A DNA stretch of 64,000 nucleotides from Hippopus hippopus (lineage: Eukaryota > Mollusca > Bivalvia > Cardiida > Cardiidae), in assembly GCA_946811185.2 (NCBI GenBank), contig OX328112.1:17527215-17591214 (forward strand), read 5' to 3'. A program made the translations under genes and the position numbers. The notes under the pieces were generated by a model, which made no database searches, was not told the origin of the DNA, and saw nothing but the letters and a program-made list of their open reading frames with translations. Below, one piece after another: positions 31,514 to 42,116 of this stretch (position 1 is the stretch's first letter; the number at the start of each line of letters is the position of its first letter).

Positions 31514-31655
31514 GATATAATGCTGGTTACCTACATGTTCTCCTTTTCCCACCATGTTTTCTATTCTTTCAAAGACAAATCCCATCATTTGAGCCGTCTG
31601 CCAATCCTAGTCAATTTAGATGAGTCAAAAGTTTTCTCGCCTGATAAAGAATGTA
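31514..31655 (-). repeat. PAL-B piece 1 of the cluster
   Basis: GTTCTCCTTTTCCCACCATG, CAAATCCCATCATTTGAGCC. Left hairpin arm missing. Confidence 0.7.
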
Positions 31656-31664
31656 TTTGAAATT

Positions 31665-31976
31665 TGCAGTGTCTTAAATTCTTACAATGTTTTCTACTCT
31701 TTCACAGACAAATCCAATCATTTGATCTATATTTATATTTGTCGTCTGCAAATGCTTTCAGTTTGGACAATTCTGAAAGGTTGTCTTCTGATAAAGAAGC
31801 TATTGATAGCCAGCATATTCTCGTTTTTCCCACAGTGTCTTTAACCCGTTTTTCCCACAGTGTCTTTAACCCTTTAAAAGACAATTCCCATAATTTGAGC
31901 TGCGTTTAATTTGTCGTCTGCAAAAGCTTTCAGTTTGGACAAGTCGACAATTTTGTCGTCTGGTAATGCATTAAGA
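31665..31976 (-). repeat. PAL-B pieces 2 and 3 of the cluster
   Basis: Two consecutive right halves, each with ATCATTTGA/ATAATTTGA and TTTGTCGTCTGCAAA. Between them TTTTTCCCACAGTGTCTTTAACC is present twice in direct succession (about 31832-31872). Confidence 0.75.
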
Positions 31977-31984
31977 AGGCACGA

Positions 31985-32136
31985 TAAAGGAATAAAGATT
32001 CTCATTTACCACAATGTTTTCTACCCTTTAAGAGAAAAATCCAAACATTTTATCCACATTTAAATTTGTCGTCTGCAAATGCTTTCAATTTGGACGAGTC
32101 TAAAATTTTGTCGTCTGATAAAGAGACACAATAACG
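31985..32136 (-). repeat. PAL-B piece 4 of the cluster
   Basis: CCACAATGTTTTCTACCC to TTGTCGTCTGATAAAGAG; half copy. Confidence 0.75.
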
Positions 32137-32220
32137 GCGTATAGATTGATGTCACGTGGCAAGAATTAAAAATAGGGCTTAATTAAAATGAACTTCAAAA
32201 ACTTATTTCAATCTTTAAAA

Positions 32221-32440
32221 AACCCTTTACCACACAATCTTGAGTTTTAACGACCCAGTTTAGAAAGGCTTTTGAAAATATTAAGGGAAAAGGAGAAAAT
32301 GCTGGTAACCAGCATTTTTTCCTTTTCCCACAATGTTATCTGCCCATCTAAAGACAAATTCTATCACGAGAGCGGCAACTTTTCAATTGCCGTCAGCAAA
32401 TACATTCAAGTTTGACAAGTCTAAAGTTTGTTGTTTGGTG
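32221..32440 (-). repeat. PAL-B copy 5 of the cluster
   Basis: AACCCTTTACCACACAATC, hairpin 32283-32333, AAGTTTGTTGTTTGGTGAAC. Confidence 0.85.
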
Positions 32441-32683
32441 AACAGATGACAAAATTCAAGATTCTTCCAAATTGAGAGCATTTGCAGACGACAAATTCGA
32501 ATTGTGCAAAAGTGATGTAATTTATCTTTTAAAGGGTAGAAAACATTGTGGGAAAAGGAGAAAATGCTGGTTACCAGCATTTTCTCCTTTTCCCACAATG
32601 TTTTCAAAAGTTTGGCAATATTTTCAAAAAACGCTTCTTTCCCAGGATCGTTGAAAATCGGGATCGTTTGGTAAGGATTAAAA
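32440..32683 (+). repeat. PAL-B copy 6 of the cluster
   Basis: CAGATGACAAAATTCAAGATTC to CGTTTGGTAAGGATTAA, hairpin 32542-32603 perfect, with a duplicated GCAATATTTTCAAAA right of it. Confidence 0.85.
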
Positions 32684-32730
32684 CTCATCTAGTGGTAAAT
32701 AAATCTATGTAACGATGCGCCCTCCTAATT

Positions 32731-32969
32731 TAACCCTTCACTCTTTAGCAGACGAGAAAATTTTAGCCACATCGAAACTGAAAGCATTTGCAGACGACAA
32801 ATAAATTGTAGCTTGAAATATGAAATTTGTCTATCATAGGGTAGAAAAATTGTGAGAAAAGGAGAAAATGCTGGTTACCAGCATTTTCTCCTTTTCCTAC
32901 AATGTTTTCAAAAGCCTTTTTTTTTTCCCTCAGGGTCGTTTAAATTTGGGATTGTATGGTAAAGTGTTA
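32731..32969 (+). repeat. PAL-B copy 7 of the cluster
   Basis: TTAACCCTTCACTCTTTAGC to GTATGGTAAAGTGTTAA, hairpin 32851-32906. The next copy shares its terminal TTAA. Confidence 0.85.
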
Positions 32970-33170
32970 ACTCTGTACCAGACGACAAAATTTTAGCCTT
33001 GTCCAAATTGAAAACATTTATATATAGATACTTCAAACTAAGTTTGACTCAAATGATTCTACTTTCCTTTTTAAAAATAAGAACATTGTAGCAAAAAAGG
33101 GGATGCTAGTATTTTTTTTACAAAGAGTGTTTTTCTCAGAGTCGATTGTTGGGTAAAACGTAAAATTGTT
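32966..33170 (+). repeat. PAL-B copy 8 of the cluster
   Basis: TTAACTCTGTACCAGACGAC to GTTGGGTAAAACG. Hairpin decayed to AAAAAAGGGGATGCTAGTA. Confidence 0.75.
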
Positions 33171-33269
33171 GTATATCTTGATAAGTAGTGCGATTTTAAA
33201 CTTTTTTTCGCTCAGAAAATAATCTGAGTGTATCACACACTGTTTAAGGCTTGTCAAATACTATTTAAA

Positions 33270-33271
33270 TG

Positions 33272-33302
<31 letters not shown>

Positions 33303-33362
33303 TACCGACCCATCGACCGACGAACCACCCAACCACCGACCTACGGACCAATCAATCGATCG

Positions 33363-33400
<38 letters not shown>

Positions 33401-33452
33401 CATTCATTCATTCATTCATTCATTCATTCATTCATTCAATCAATCAATCAAT
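33270..33452. repeat. (AATC)n / (ATTC)n microsatellite
   Basis: AATC units, a short unique bridge (CCGACCCATCGACC), more AATC, then ATTC and AATC again. It could be the expanded tail of a lost SINE1, because SINE1 ends in (AATC)n. Reading frames through it are not genes. Confidence 0.9.
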
Positions 33453-33680
33453 TTGTATCGCTGTTTTCTATGTGCCACATTGCTTTTGCACTCTTCATTC
33501 TGGCTGATACCCTATGCTTATAGTCTGCCATCATTATTACTGTGTTTGAAAGACTTACTCTCTCAGCGCCAACTCGACCTTTTTGGACGGCTCGAATTAC
33601 TGTCCAATGAAAACTCAGAAACTTTGTTTATTTTAATTAAATGCTTAAAAGCAGCCAAAAAAAACCAATGCAGATGTTGA

Positions 33681-33964
33681 AATGCATTTAGATTTAAATC
33701 ATACCATTTAAAAGTATGGGAAATATTGTGAAGATGACAATCTGTAATTGTGTTGTCGGTCCAAGTAATAGTCGCTGGCAGAAAAATGATTTTTTAAAAT
33801 CAGCCAATTAATAAACAACGGATAAAGTGACCTGGCAACTTTTAACCCAGTTTTGAAATTAATTTCTCTGCCAGCGACTTGCGCTGACCGTACAATAACA
33901 GATTGTCATCTTCACAATAATTTCCATACTTTTAAATTGTATGATTTAAATTCAAATGCATTTT
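33681..33964. repeat. PAL-H foldback, complete
   Basis: Arms of more than 100 bp: AATGCATTTAGATTTAAATC, CATACCATTTAAAAGTATGG, TGTGAAGATGACAATCTGT and TCGCTGGCAGA on the left with complements on the right. The centre is about 40 bp. Confidence 0.8.
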
Positions 33965-34017
33965 AACACCTACTTTGTTTACTTTTGGCAGCTATCGTTA
34001 CTTTAAAAGCTTGGCTT

Positions 34018-34083
34018 AAGAGACGGACGGTAAAGAACCAAGATCAGATTGCATGTTCTGTGCAGTGTGATCTTGATCCATAC
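34018..34083. repeat. PAL-C hairpin without its right outer arm
   Basis: AAGATCAGATTGCATGTTC and GATCTTGATCCATAC, then an abrupt switch to PAL-B sequence. Confidence 0.65.
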
Positions 34084-34160
34084 CTCAATGTTTTCAAGAG
34101 CCTACTCTGTCAGGGTCTTGAAAAGTCGAGACTGTGTGGTTAACGGTGAAATGTACTAAG
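34084..34160 (+). repeat. PAL-B right end
   Basis: CTCAATGTTTTCAAGAGCC to GACTGTGTGGTTAACGG; joins directly to the PAL-C hairpin. Confidence 0.65.
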
Positions 34161-34251
34161 CAAAATACCTGACTTATGCAACCAGAGGTTGAAATCTTGA
34201 GTATTACCCAAATGGTCGTTTAATACAGGTTCGACTTTATTCTTAAACTGC

Positions 34252-34500
34252 CCGGCCGGATAGCTCAGTAATTGGCATATCAGACTCGTGACCTGGTGGT
34301 TGCGAGTTCAATACTCGGTTGAGGTAAATTTTCTTTCCGGCGATTCATCACCTCTGATGCATGTGAGGAAAGTAGTCAGTGACTTGGAAAGAAAGTTGTG
34401 TCAGTAATGGTGTGAGAAAGCCCGGAAACACATGCGTAGGTACACTGATCGCCATGGTATGACCTAAGCTGTTAAAACGGCGTTAGACTAACAAGCAATT
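34252..34500 (+). mobile_element. SINE1, diverged
   Basis: Head GGCCGGATAGCTCAGTAATTGG, B box GCGAGTTCAATACTCGG, 3' part AAAACGGCGTTAGACTAAC. Confidence 0.75.
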
Positions 34501-34757
34501 TTAGTTAAACTTTCACGGGCATAAACTGGTAAAATTGTGGTACAACAACGCGTTATGTTCCGGGCTTGGAATATTCTTTATTACGTATATTGTTTTATCA
34601 AAAAAAATTACGACTATTAGCGATTGATTTATTTTCATTATAAATACTTAATTAATTTTCAACGATTCATCTGAAATATTTATATGCAAATGACAACATG
34701 AAAGTAGAGAGGCCAGACTGCTCAATTATATCTGACGTCTTGTTTAAAGTCTGAATT

Positions 34758-34988
34758 TTAACTCTTTAACAAACGACAAAATTTTGGACTACACCAAATT
34801 GAAAGCAATTGCAGACGAAAAAATAAAAGTAGCTCAAATGATGATTTCTTTCTGTAATATGGTAGAAAACATTGTGGGAAAAGGAGAAAATGCTGGTTAC
34901 CAGCATTTTCTCCTTTTCCCATAATGTTTTCAAAAGGCTTTTTGTTCAGTGTCGTTAAAACTGGGGACTGTGTGGTAAAGAGATAATC
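34758..34988 (+). repeat. PAL-B, near complete
   Basis: TTAACTCTTTAACAAACGAC to GTGTGGTAAAGAGATAA, perfect stem 34866-34928. Confidence 0.9.
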
Positions 34989-34997
34989 CCTAGACCC

Positions 34998-35209
34998 CCT
35001 AACTCTTTATCAGACGACGAAATTTTAGACTAGGCTCAAATTGAAAGGATTTGCAGACGACAAATTATATGTGTCTTAAATGAAGGAATTTGTCTTTAAA
35101 AGAGTCAAAAGATATATTGCTGAGAAAAAGAAAAGGAGACGTTGTTTACCACCATTTCTTTCTTTTCTCACAATATTTTCCAAAGTCATCTTTCCATCAA
35201 GATTGTTAA
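34998..35209 (+). repeat. PAL-B, sharing TTAA with a PAL-C
   Basis: CTAACTCTTTATCAGACGAC to CAAGATTGTTAA. Its last TTAA is also the first TTAA of the PAL-C that follows. Confidence 0.8.
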
Positions 35210-35417
35210 CTCTTATCCCCCTAAATAAGTTAAATTAAACATTCAAGCCGATAGTAAAAACTCGAATAATGCTAATCAAAACTTATTTTTATTGGAGAAA
35301 AATATCTTTTTATCGGACAGTGTAGATCTAAGATCAGACTGCACGTTCTGTGCAGTCTGATCTTGATCTATACTGTCCGCAAAAGGTCAGTGAGTCGTGT
35401 TTAGAAGCCCTAGTTAA
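35206..35417 (+). repeat. PAL-C, complete, TTAA at both ends
   Basis: TTAACTCTTATCCCCCTAAA, hairpin 35318-35381, TTTAGAAGCCCTAGTTAA. Confidence 0.9.
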
Positions 35418-35554
35418 AACACTGCATTGTGTAGTGAAGGGTTTCACTCTTCCAGCGCCAAAATTAATGTAATAAATTCGACCCTCTTTCAATGGCTGAA
35501 AACGCTATCCACTAAAACTTATAGAAAGATTCTTTTCTATGATGGACTTGACTA

Positions 35555-35640
35555 CACAAGCGGTCGGTATAGATCCAAGATCAGACTTCACGTTCTGTGC
35601 AGTCTGATCTTGATCTATACCGTCCGTAAAAGTCTCTGCT
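35555..35640. repeat. PAL-C hairpin with matched outer arms
   Basis: GGTCGGTATAGATCCAAGATC and GATCTTGATCTATACCGTCC: both outer arms carry GGTATAG/CTATACC instead of GTGTAG/CTACAC. Confidence 0.8.
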
Positions 35641-35764
35641 TCTCGCTGAAAGTATTAATAATAATAATAATAATATATATGAACGCCCTTCTTTGGTTCA
35701 GTTGGAAATATTATACAGTATGGAGTACACGTAAACTGGCTTTTGGAAAATAGTATCTATCAAA

Positions 35765-35850
35765 CTAAGGATTGACGACTCAAGATAAGAGAGTATGATT
35801 TGTACAGTCTGATCTCGGGTCTACACTATTGGCCAAAAGCACGCAAACTT
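35765..35850. repeat. PAL-C, decayed
   Basis: Only the right arm, CAGTCTGATCTCGGGTCTAC, is clear. Confidence 0.5.
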
Positions 35851-36530
35851 GAAGCAGCTGCTCAAACATTGTTAAGGGTTGAAAGTTTTGTGTTTATGTT
35901 TTCTCTGTGTGTGGCATAAAAGACGAATCGGTGCAAGGAACATGAAAGATAGAAATCACGTGGCTTTATGAAATATATAAAAAAGAGCTTGAAAGCTTTT
36001 GTAGTTTACATATTTACATAAGTTGCAATGTAGGTTAATTTTAACAGAGAAGGGGAGAGAGAGAGAGAGAGAGAGAGGTCAGACAGACAGGAGAGCAGGC
36101 GGGCGGGCGAGCAGACAGACAGGCATGAGGGCGGGCAGGTTTTAAAACACATAGTTAGAAGACATTGTGATGTACTTGATAAAGATGATTAATTCAGATA
36201 TAAACCGTTGTTACGGCGATTTCCCCTTTTGTCACAAAGTTTATTATTGTCATTTTCCATACTTAGAGACCTCGAAAATGTTCTTTTTATGAAGGAAATG
36301 GGAAATAATAGCGATATGTTAATTTCAAAAATTTATCTTTCAATGCAATTGGTTGACGAATTTAAAAAAAACAACACAAATCTGTCAACGACAGATTAAA
36401 AACAAAAACAGTAAAATGATTTTTTTACGTCATTCATAGAAATTTTGTATGGATTTTCTGAATGGTATTGGAATTCTGGGAAATTCACTCAGTCACGTGG
36501 TAAAATTGAAAACTATCGTTTTACAAAATA
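35851..36530. other. Mostly unrecognised; short GA and GCGG runs
   Basis: GA run 36056-36077 followed by GACAG and GCGGGCGGGCG words to 36130. The 63-codon frame at 36208-36399 has no motif. Confidence 0.45.
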
Positions 36531-36569
36531 CCCTTTAACCTGGAGAAAACGCTGGGCTTAATATATGGT

Positions 36570-36740
36570 TATATTTTTACGGACTGTGTAGATCAAGATC
36601 AGACTGCACAGAATGTGCAGTCTGATCTTGATCCACACTGTCCGGTATTTTGCGAGATATTCCGATTAGAAGAACCATGATATTTCAAATCATTATGCGG
36701 TCATTTTCCAGCATAATTTGGCTTTTAACCCATATCCTAC
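36570..36740 (-). repeat. PAL-C
   Basis: Hairpin 36584-36645 is near perfect (GACTGTGTAGATCAAGATC). The right flank ends AACCCATATCCTACCGAG. Confidence 0.8.
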
Positions 36741-36831
36741 CGAGTTTAATATATATGCAATAACAATATAAAAAGTCTTGTTAAGTTCATTTACATTAAA
36801 CAGGTTTTTATGACCAAGAATTCTGATAGAA

Positions 36832-37330
36832 CATTTAAGTAGAGTGCATAGAATTAGCATGGAAAAAGTAAACAGAGGGCATAGAATAAACAAGTAGAAC
36901 ACATGGAAATAACAAGTACATTGCATGGAAATATTAAGTAAAGTGCAAGAAAATAACAAATAGAGTGCATTGAAAAAGCAGGTATAGTGCATTAAAAAAA
37001 AACAAGTAGAGAGCATGGATATATAAGTAGAGTGTATGAAAACAGCAGGTAGGGTGGATTACTTAAAATAATAAGTAGAGTGCATGGATATAAAAAGTAG
37101 AGTGCATGGAATTACCAGTAGTGTGTATGAAAATAACAAGTAGACAGCATGGAAACAGCAGGTAGAGTGCATGGAAATAACAAGTTAAGTGCATGGAAAT
37201 ACCAGTAGTGTGTATGGAAATAACAAGTAGAGAGCATGGAAACAGCAGGTAGAGTCCATCAATTGAAACAACTAGTAGAGTGCATGGAAATTCAAGTAGA
37301 ACGCATGGTAATAACAAGTAGAGTGCATAG
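36832..37330. repeat. Minisatellite, units of about 25-30 bp, variable
   Basis: AAGTAGAGTGCATGGAAATA-like units with AACAGCAGG variants. A larger block (AGACAGCATGGAAACAGCAG) recurs about 86 bp apart. Minus-strand frames rich in Cys/Leu/Phe are artefacts. Confidence 0.85.
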
Positions 37331-38024
37331 AAACAATACGATGCTCTTACTTTTTAGACTTGTCCTTAAAGGTGGGTATTTAGATTTTTCACATCTCACC
37401 AAATTAAAAAATATATATATCACTGAAATTTAAATAAAAAAAAACAATACAAATCATCAATAATTAAGAATCATAAAATCACAAAAAAAAATTTTTTTTG
37501 ATGGTGTTCCCTTAAAAGGCTGCGTAGCCTCTTAAGGTATTTTTAGATTTCGCGCCAGAAATAAAAAAAAGCATTGTGGGAACGTCAAGTGACTGGCACG
37601 TGACTAATGACGCTTAAATCCCATAACATAACAAACATGTAATTATTTTCCATAATGTCTTCTTCGGACGCTATGTTTGAAGCTTTGTCTGTGTATTTCC
37701 GCTATGTAAATGAGCGAGTTGCTCATGTAAAAATAGAACGTGTTTCCCGTTGGGAGTATAAGGATGATTTTTTTGTATTTCTGTAAAATTTTCGTCCCAA
37801 AACCTGAAGGGCCACCTTTAACGAATTCACTTAAAAATTAGAAAAATGCTGATGGGTTAGTCGAACGTTTGACGTAAAGTAAACACAGACATGCAGGGTC
37901 AGAATATGACCGTTTATGGCCAATATTGTCAAATTTATTTATATTATTAAGCCGCGTTTCACTCTGTCATCGCTGCCAAAGTACCCACAAATAATTTGAG
38001 AACAATGCACGTTAGCCCAGGAAT
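37331..38024. other. Repeat-poor interval
   Basis: No named repeat. Contains the short ORF given separately, an ACGTGACTAATGACGC stretch and a GCACGTGAC E-box-like word. Confidence 0.45.
37655..37786 (+). CDS. Small ORF, 43 codons, unknown
   Basis: ATG at 37655, stop TAA ending 37786. The product starts MSSSDAMFEALSVYF and has a mixed, non-repetitive composition ending in DDFFVFL. It is not in a recognised repeat. It could be a first coding exon read past its donor, a conserved small ORF or chance. No family recognised. Confidence 0.2.
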   Translation: MSSSDAMFEALSVYFRYVNERVAHVKIERVSRWEYKDDFFVFL

Positions 38025-38190
38025 TTAAACCCTTTGGGTACTAGGTACGACTCAATGCCGTTTCACGGAAACTGCAGATCAAGATCATAAAGCATTGAAC
38101 CTGCAGTCTGATCTTAGATCTACGCATGTCTGATACCATGAGATATTTTACAAAAAAAAACTTTACAAATCGCAACATTTTGGGTTTTAC
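38025..38190 (-). repeat. PAL-C, diverged
   Basis: AAACCCTTTGGGTACTAGG, GCAGATCAAGATCATAAAGC and GCAGTCTGATCTTAGATC; left arm core disrupted. Confidence 0.65.
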
Positions 38191-38229
38191 AATGCAAACT
38201 ACAGTTGTGCTTCACAACATGTTCGACAG

Positions 38230-38850
38230 TTTAGGTTCGTCAAATGGAAACTGTACTTCTCTAAAATTTGAAAAAATGAAATCAAAGATTGAACTTGGAC
38301 AGTAAAAAAAATGAAAATTTGAATGCGGGAATAATCTTGAAAATAGAATGGCGGTAATTTGAAAGTTAGACTGGGGGTGGGGTTTTCAAAATTAGAAGAG
38401 GAGAAAAAAGTGTTTAAAGTTAAAATTGGCGAAAAACTTGAAAATTATAATTGGAAAGAAAAGGGGGTGGTATTGAAATTTAAAATTGGAAAGGACGGAA
38501 ATGAAACCCTGGAAAATTAGAATTGGGACAAAATCTTTGAAATTAGAATGGGAACGGATGATAAGAGGGAAAAATCTTAAACAATAGAATTTGAACCAAG
38601 GGGGGGAGGGGGTTGTCTTGAAAATTAGCACTGAAAGAAAACTCTTGAAAGAAGATAGGGGGAGGGAGGAAAAGAAAGAATCATTAGAATTGGAAAAAAA
38701 CAGGGGGGGGGGGAAAGGGGGGGAGGGAAGGAAGATAATTTAAAAAAAAAAGAACGGGAAGGGTGTCCCCCGAAAATCATAAAAGGGGTGGAGGGCTTAA
38801 AAATTAGAATAAGAGAGAAAAAGTTCTTGAAGTTTAGAAATCATAATGCA
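38230..38850. repeat. Polypurine stretch with imprecise 30-bp repeats
   Basis: GAAAATTAGAATTGG-like words recur about every 30-60 bp, with G-runs (GGGGGTGG, GGGGGGGG, GGGGGAGGG) between. The plus strand is very A/G-rich over 600 bp. No gene. Confidence 0.75.
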
Positions 38851-38957
38851 ATTTGGACTGGTTTGTGAATTAAGCCGTGAAACTCGTTTTGTACGAACAC
38901 GATTTTGCGATATCGTATATTTTAAATTAGTGTCAGGGGCCTTTCATGTTCACTCGA

Positions 38958-39156
38958 TTAACCCCAGGGCTGCTAAGCGCGACTCATGGACTTTTTGCGG
39001 ACAGTGTAGATCAAGATCAGGCCGCACAGAACGTGCTCTCTCATCTTGGATCTACACTGTCCGATAAGGAGATATCCTACCATTGAAATAGCAAAATTTG
39101 GGTTTTTATAAGGCCTTGAAAGTTTCATTTCACTTATTTAGCAGGATAAAAGTTAA
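38958..39156 (-). repeat. PAL-C, complete, TTAA at both ends
   Basis: TTAACCCCAGGGCTGCTAAG to GCAGGATAAAAGTTAA, hairpin 38999-39063. Confidence 0.9.
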
Positions 39157-39294
39157 GTTGATATTGGAAGAGGCGTATGATAAAAAAATGTGATCTCTTA
39201 AAGCATAAGTTTGCTTTATACGGGTGGTCACTGAGAGAGGATTTATAGCATCTGCTAGTACAAAGACGAGGGAAATACTTCCATCTTGGCCTGC

Positions 39295-39620
39295 TTTCAT
39301 TGGGCCTCGCACTTGACACCAAACAGTCAATCAATGCAAAATCAACGCGCTTGGAACACGGGTTAAAAAAATCCAACAACATCTGGGCCTGTATCTACCA
39401 ACCCATATTCATTGCATTCTTTTCTGATTGGCCAATACATAATTATGGTTTAGCCAATCAGAAACTGCGTCACTTAAAAATGTACAAAATTCTTGAGAAT
39501 TAGAATAAGAACTATAGAAAGAATAGTTAGTGTGTACGGGGCCCCTTGTCCAATGGGCTTCGCACTTAGAACACCGGGGTTTTAGAAAAATCCAACGGCA
39601 TCGGGAGAGGGTACCGTAAG
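39295..39620. repeat. Duplicated short unit
   Basis: ATTGGGCCTCGCACTTGAC with AACACGGGTTAAAAAAATCC (left) recurs as AATGGGCTTCGCACTTAG with TTTTAGAAAAATCCAACGGC (right). A TCTGATTGGCC/GGTTTAGCCAATCAGA inverted pair lies between. Confidence 0.5.
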
Positions 39621-39844
39621 CCCCAATTTTACCCCCCCTTCCCCCTCGTCCCCTCATGAGATAAGAGCTTAAACACTGACGCACGAACGAACATCTGGTG
39701 TGTTTTGCGCGAAGCATGTTTTGTGTCATAAAAGATAATAAACGGTAAGAAATAATGCAGTAATTTGACAACGTGATAAGATAGCATCCAACATTGCATC
39801 GTACCATCGGCTCTTTTCTTACAAAGGCGAAACAAGAAGTGTTT

Positions 39845-40010
39845 GTGGATAGTGGAAATCAAGATCAGACTGCACAGAACGTGCAGTCTGATCTTTGATC
39901 TACACTGTCTACTACTTTATTTAAAATTATGACCAAAGCTGCACTTTATTTTGTAGGCGTTGAAAAAAAAAAATGTTGTTTATTTATTTTGTAGTGAAAG
40001 GGTTGTGCGC
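39845..40010. repeat. PAL-C, second subtype
   Basis: Hairpin 39846-39910, then CTACTACTTTATTTAAAATTATG and TTTTGTAGTGAAAGGGTT. The flank matches 45325-45540, not the main PAL-C. Confidence 0.8.
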
Positions 40011-40159
40011 GTTTTGATACAAAATAACCGATATTTGTGTATTTTTTTTGTATTGAACTGCAACATGCAAAATGTATACTAATTTATGATGCAATACACA
40101 ATCGGTGGAAACTCTCTCTATTTTCTAATTTCTAAATGAAAAAACTTACATTTTCAACC

Positions 40160-40285
40160 ATTTACCAGTCCAACCACCCACCCACCAACTTTTTCAACCA
40201 ACCCACTCACACACCCACCCACTGATCCAACCAACCAACCGAACAACCAAACAAACAAACAGAAAACCAAACAAACTAACAAAAC
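40160..40285. repeat. CCAA/CCAC/CAAA simple repeat
   Basis: Degenerate CCAACCA, CCCACCCA and AAACAAAC units. Confidence 0.8.
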
Positions 40286-40369
40286 GATTTTGAAAAAAAA
40301 AAAACTTATCAGACTTTTCTGGACCAAATTTGAGCACAATGTTCACATTAACAGATGAAGCCATTTTTT

Positions 40370-40475
40370 TACAACCCTTCATAAGAAGACTTTTAAAAAC
40401 ATTGTGGGGAAAAGGGGAACAGGAAGAGGTCAAAGGACTGCTAAAACTTTTGGTCATACGTGGTAAACATTGATG
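40370..40475 (-). repeat. PAL-B, degraded
   Basis: GAAGACTTTTAAAAACATTGTGG, then the centre is lost and ACTGCTAAAACTTTTGG follows. Confidence 0.5.
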
Positions 40476-40611
40476 CTTAAAGCCATTCCGTATACTGAAT
40501 ACCCTCATGGTGATTTTGTCCAAGGCACAGTCAACGGAATGGCTGAATCTTTTCTTCACAGCCAATGAGACAAAGAGATTTTTACATTCTACATGATGCG
40601 TTCAACTGTTT

Positions 40612-40838
40612 GCCTGGTGACAAAATTTTCCAAATTTCTAAATTCAAAGCAGTTCCAGTCAACAAATAAATGTGGGGGTCTAAGGACAAGATTTGTCAGT
40701 GAAAGTTAAAAAAAAATGTGGGAAAAAGGAAAAAATGCTGGTTACCAGCATTTTCTCCTTTTTCCCACAATGTTTTTTAATCAAGTTTGTGTCGTCTGCC
40801 TCAGGATTGTTAGTAAGCCGGATTATTTTGTAAAGGAT
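40612..40838 (+). repeat. PAL-B
   Basis: Hairpin 40717-40772, with AAAAAGG on the left and CCTTTTTCCC on the right matched in length. Right end ATTTTGTAAAGGATTGG. Confidence 0.8.
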
Positions 40839-41635
40839 TGGTATGTAGAATCGGTTCAATCCCAAATTTTGAAATTTTATATCTATTGACAAAAATGTTT
40901 TTGTGTGTGTGTGCGTGCGTCTATTGTCGATATTACATCATCACTGATGGAACGCAAAAAAAACCCAAATTATTGTATCACAGTAAAACAATAATAGAAA
41001 TAGAGGGAGTGGCACAGAGGGTAAACAGGTCTACTTTTTTCATGAATTCATACTCTCCATTTCCGGCCAAAGTTGGCGTTCCCATTGTATATAGATATTG
41101 ACACCGTGACCCACTGAATGCCCCGAATTTACTCCAGTCTTGGACGTCCAATCTAAAAAAGAGCAAATGAACTGGCCCAAATTTTTGAGGGAGTGCCAAT
41201 ACGAGGCCAATATATTGAACACAGGCATTTTCCGATAACCTCAATAGAGACTTACTACGCACGAAAGCTTCACTGGAAACGTAACTAGCATCGATCGCTT
41301 GCCTTGGTTAGAAGGCAGCTTACGATAACATCTTTGCCAATGACGTAGTTGTGCGAAACACCACTACGAAAATCCATTTTTAATTATTGATTACTATTTT
41401 TAGTAACGCTTTGACGTCAGAGGATTTTCTTTGACTGCATTCTCCAAGCTCTGCAATTCTAAAAATAGATCGTATCGGCTGGCTCCATGTGTGATTCGGA
41501 TTGCTTTGTGCGTCTGTGAAATCAATTTTCGCTCTATTTTTAGCACTAACGTGAGCGTCCTCACGTGAAGAGCTTTCTGAATGAGAAAATTACCTGTAAA
41601 TAGATGTGTTTTAGCTCATAGAGGGCTAAAAAAAA
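40839..41635. other. Repeat-poor interval
   Basis: Contains a GT run (40905-40919) and a 94-codon minus frame (40978-41262) with mixed composition that I do not recognise. TAGTTACCTC-type motifs absent. No splice structure could be fixed. Confidence 0.4.
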
Positions 41636-41636
41636 A

Positions 41637-41663
41637 TGGAGCCATTTTCTGTGAAAAGGGTGC
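41637..41663 (+). repeat. PAL-A left terminus, split by PAL-B
   Basis: GGAGCCATTTTCTGTGAAAAG up to GGGTGC; the element continues at 41895. Confidence 0.8.
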
Positions 41664-41894
41664 TTAACTCTTTACCAAACAACAAAATTTTAGACCAGTC
41701 TCTATTAAAAGCATTTTACGGACGACAAAGTAAATGTGACTCAAAATTTGAAATTTGTTTTGGGAAGGGTAGAAAACGTTGTGGGAAAAGGAGAAAATGC
41801 TGGTTACCAGCATTTTCTCCTTTTTCCCACAATGTTTTCAAAAGGCTTTTTTTCTCAGGGTCGTTAAAGTCGTGATTGTGTGGTAAAGGGTTTA
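41664..41894 (+). repeat. PAL-B inserted in a PAL-A at TTAA
   Basis: TTAACTCTTTACCAAACAAC to GTGTGGTAAAGGGTTTA. The PAL-A consensus at this point is GGGGGCTTAATGCATC, so the insertion used that TTAA; the right copy has mutated to TTTA. Confidence 0.9.
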
Positions 41895-42116
41895 TGCACC
41901 TGCGAATGGTATCAGCCATGTCAGTGTAGGCTGACATGGGTCGAAATATTTTGCTATTGATCAATTTTCTGCATCTCAAAGGACCATTCTACCTCCAGAT
42001 CCAGTCGATTGTTAGACCAGACCGAATGGATTTTATGGATCCATAATCATGTGACGACTTGCATAGTATAATTCATTACGTAGATGCATTAAACCCCCTT
42101 TTAACAGAGAATGGCT
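41895..42116 (+). repeat. PAL-A, main part of the split copy
   Basis: TGCACCTGCGAATGG, a shortened hairpin (CATGTCAGTGTAGGCTGACATG), ATGGATCCATAATCATG and ACAGAGAATGGCTAAA. Confidence 0.85.

Noticed and set aside
33269..33523. Ile/Asn/Gln/Ser repeat protein
   Set aside because: Produced by AATC/ATTC repeats.
36693..37317. Cys/Leu/Phe-rich minus-strand membrane-like proteins
   Set aside because: They follow the 25-30-bp minisatellite and have stops between units; hydrophobicity comes from the repeat.
39409..39807. 132-codon minus-strand ORF
   Set aside because: It crosses a duplicated short unit and lacks domain, codon bias or splice support.
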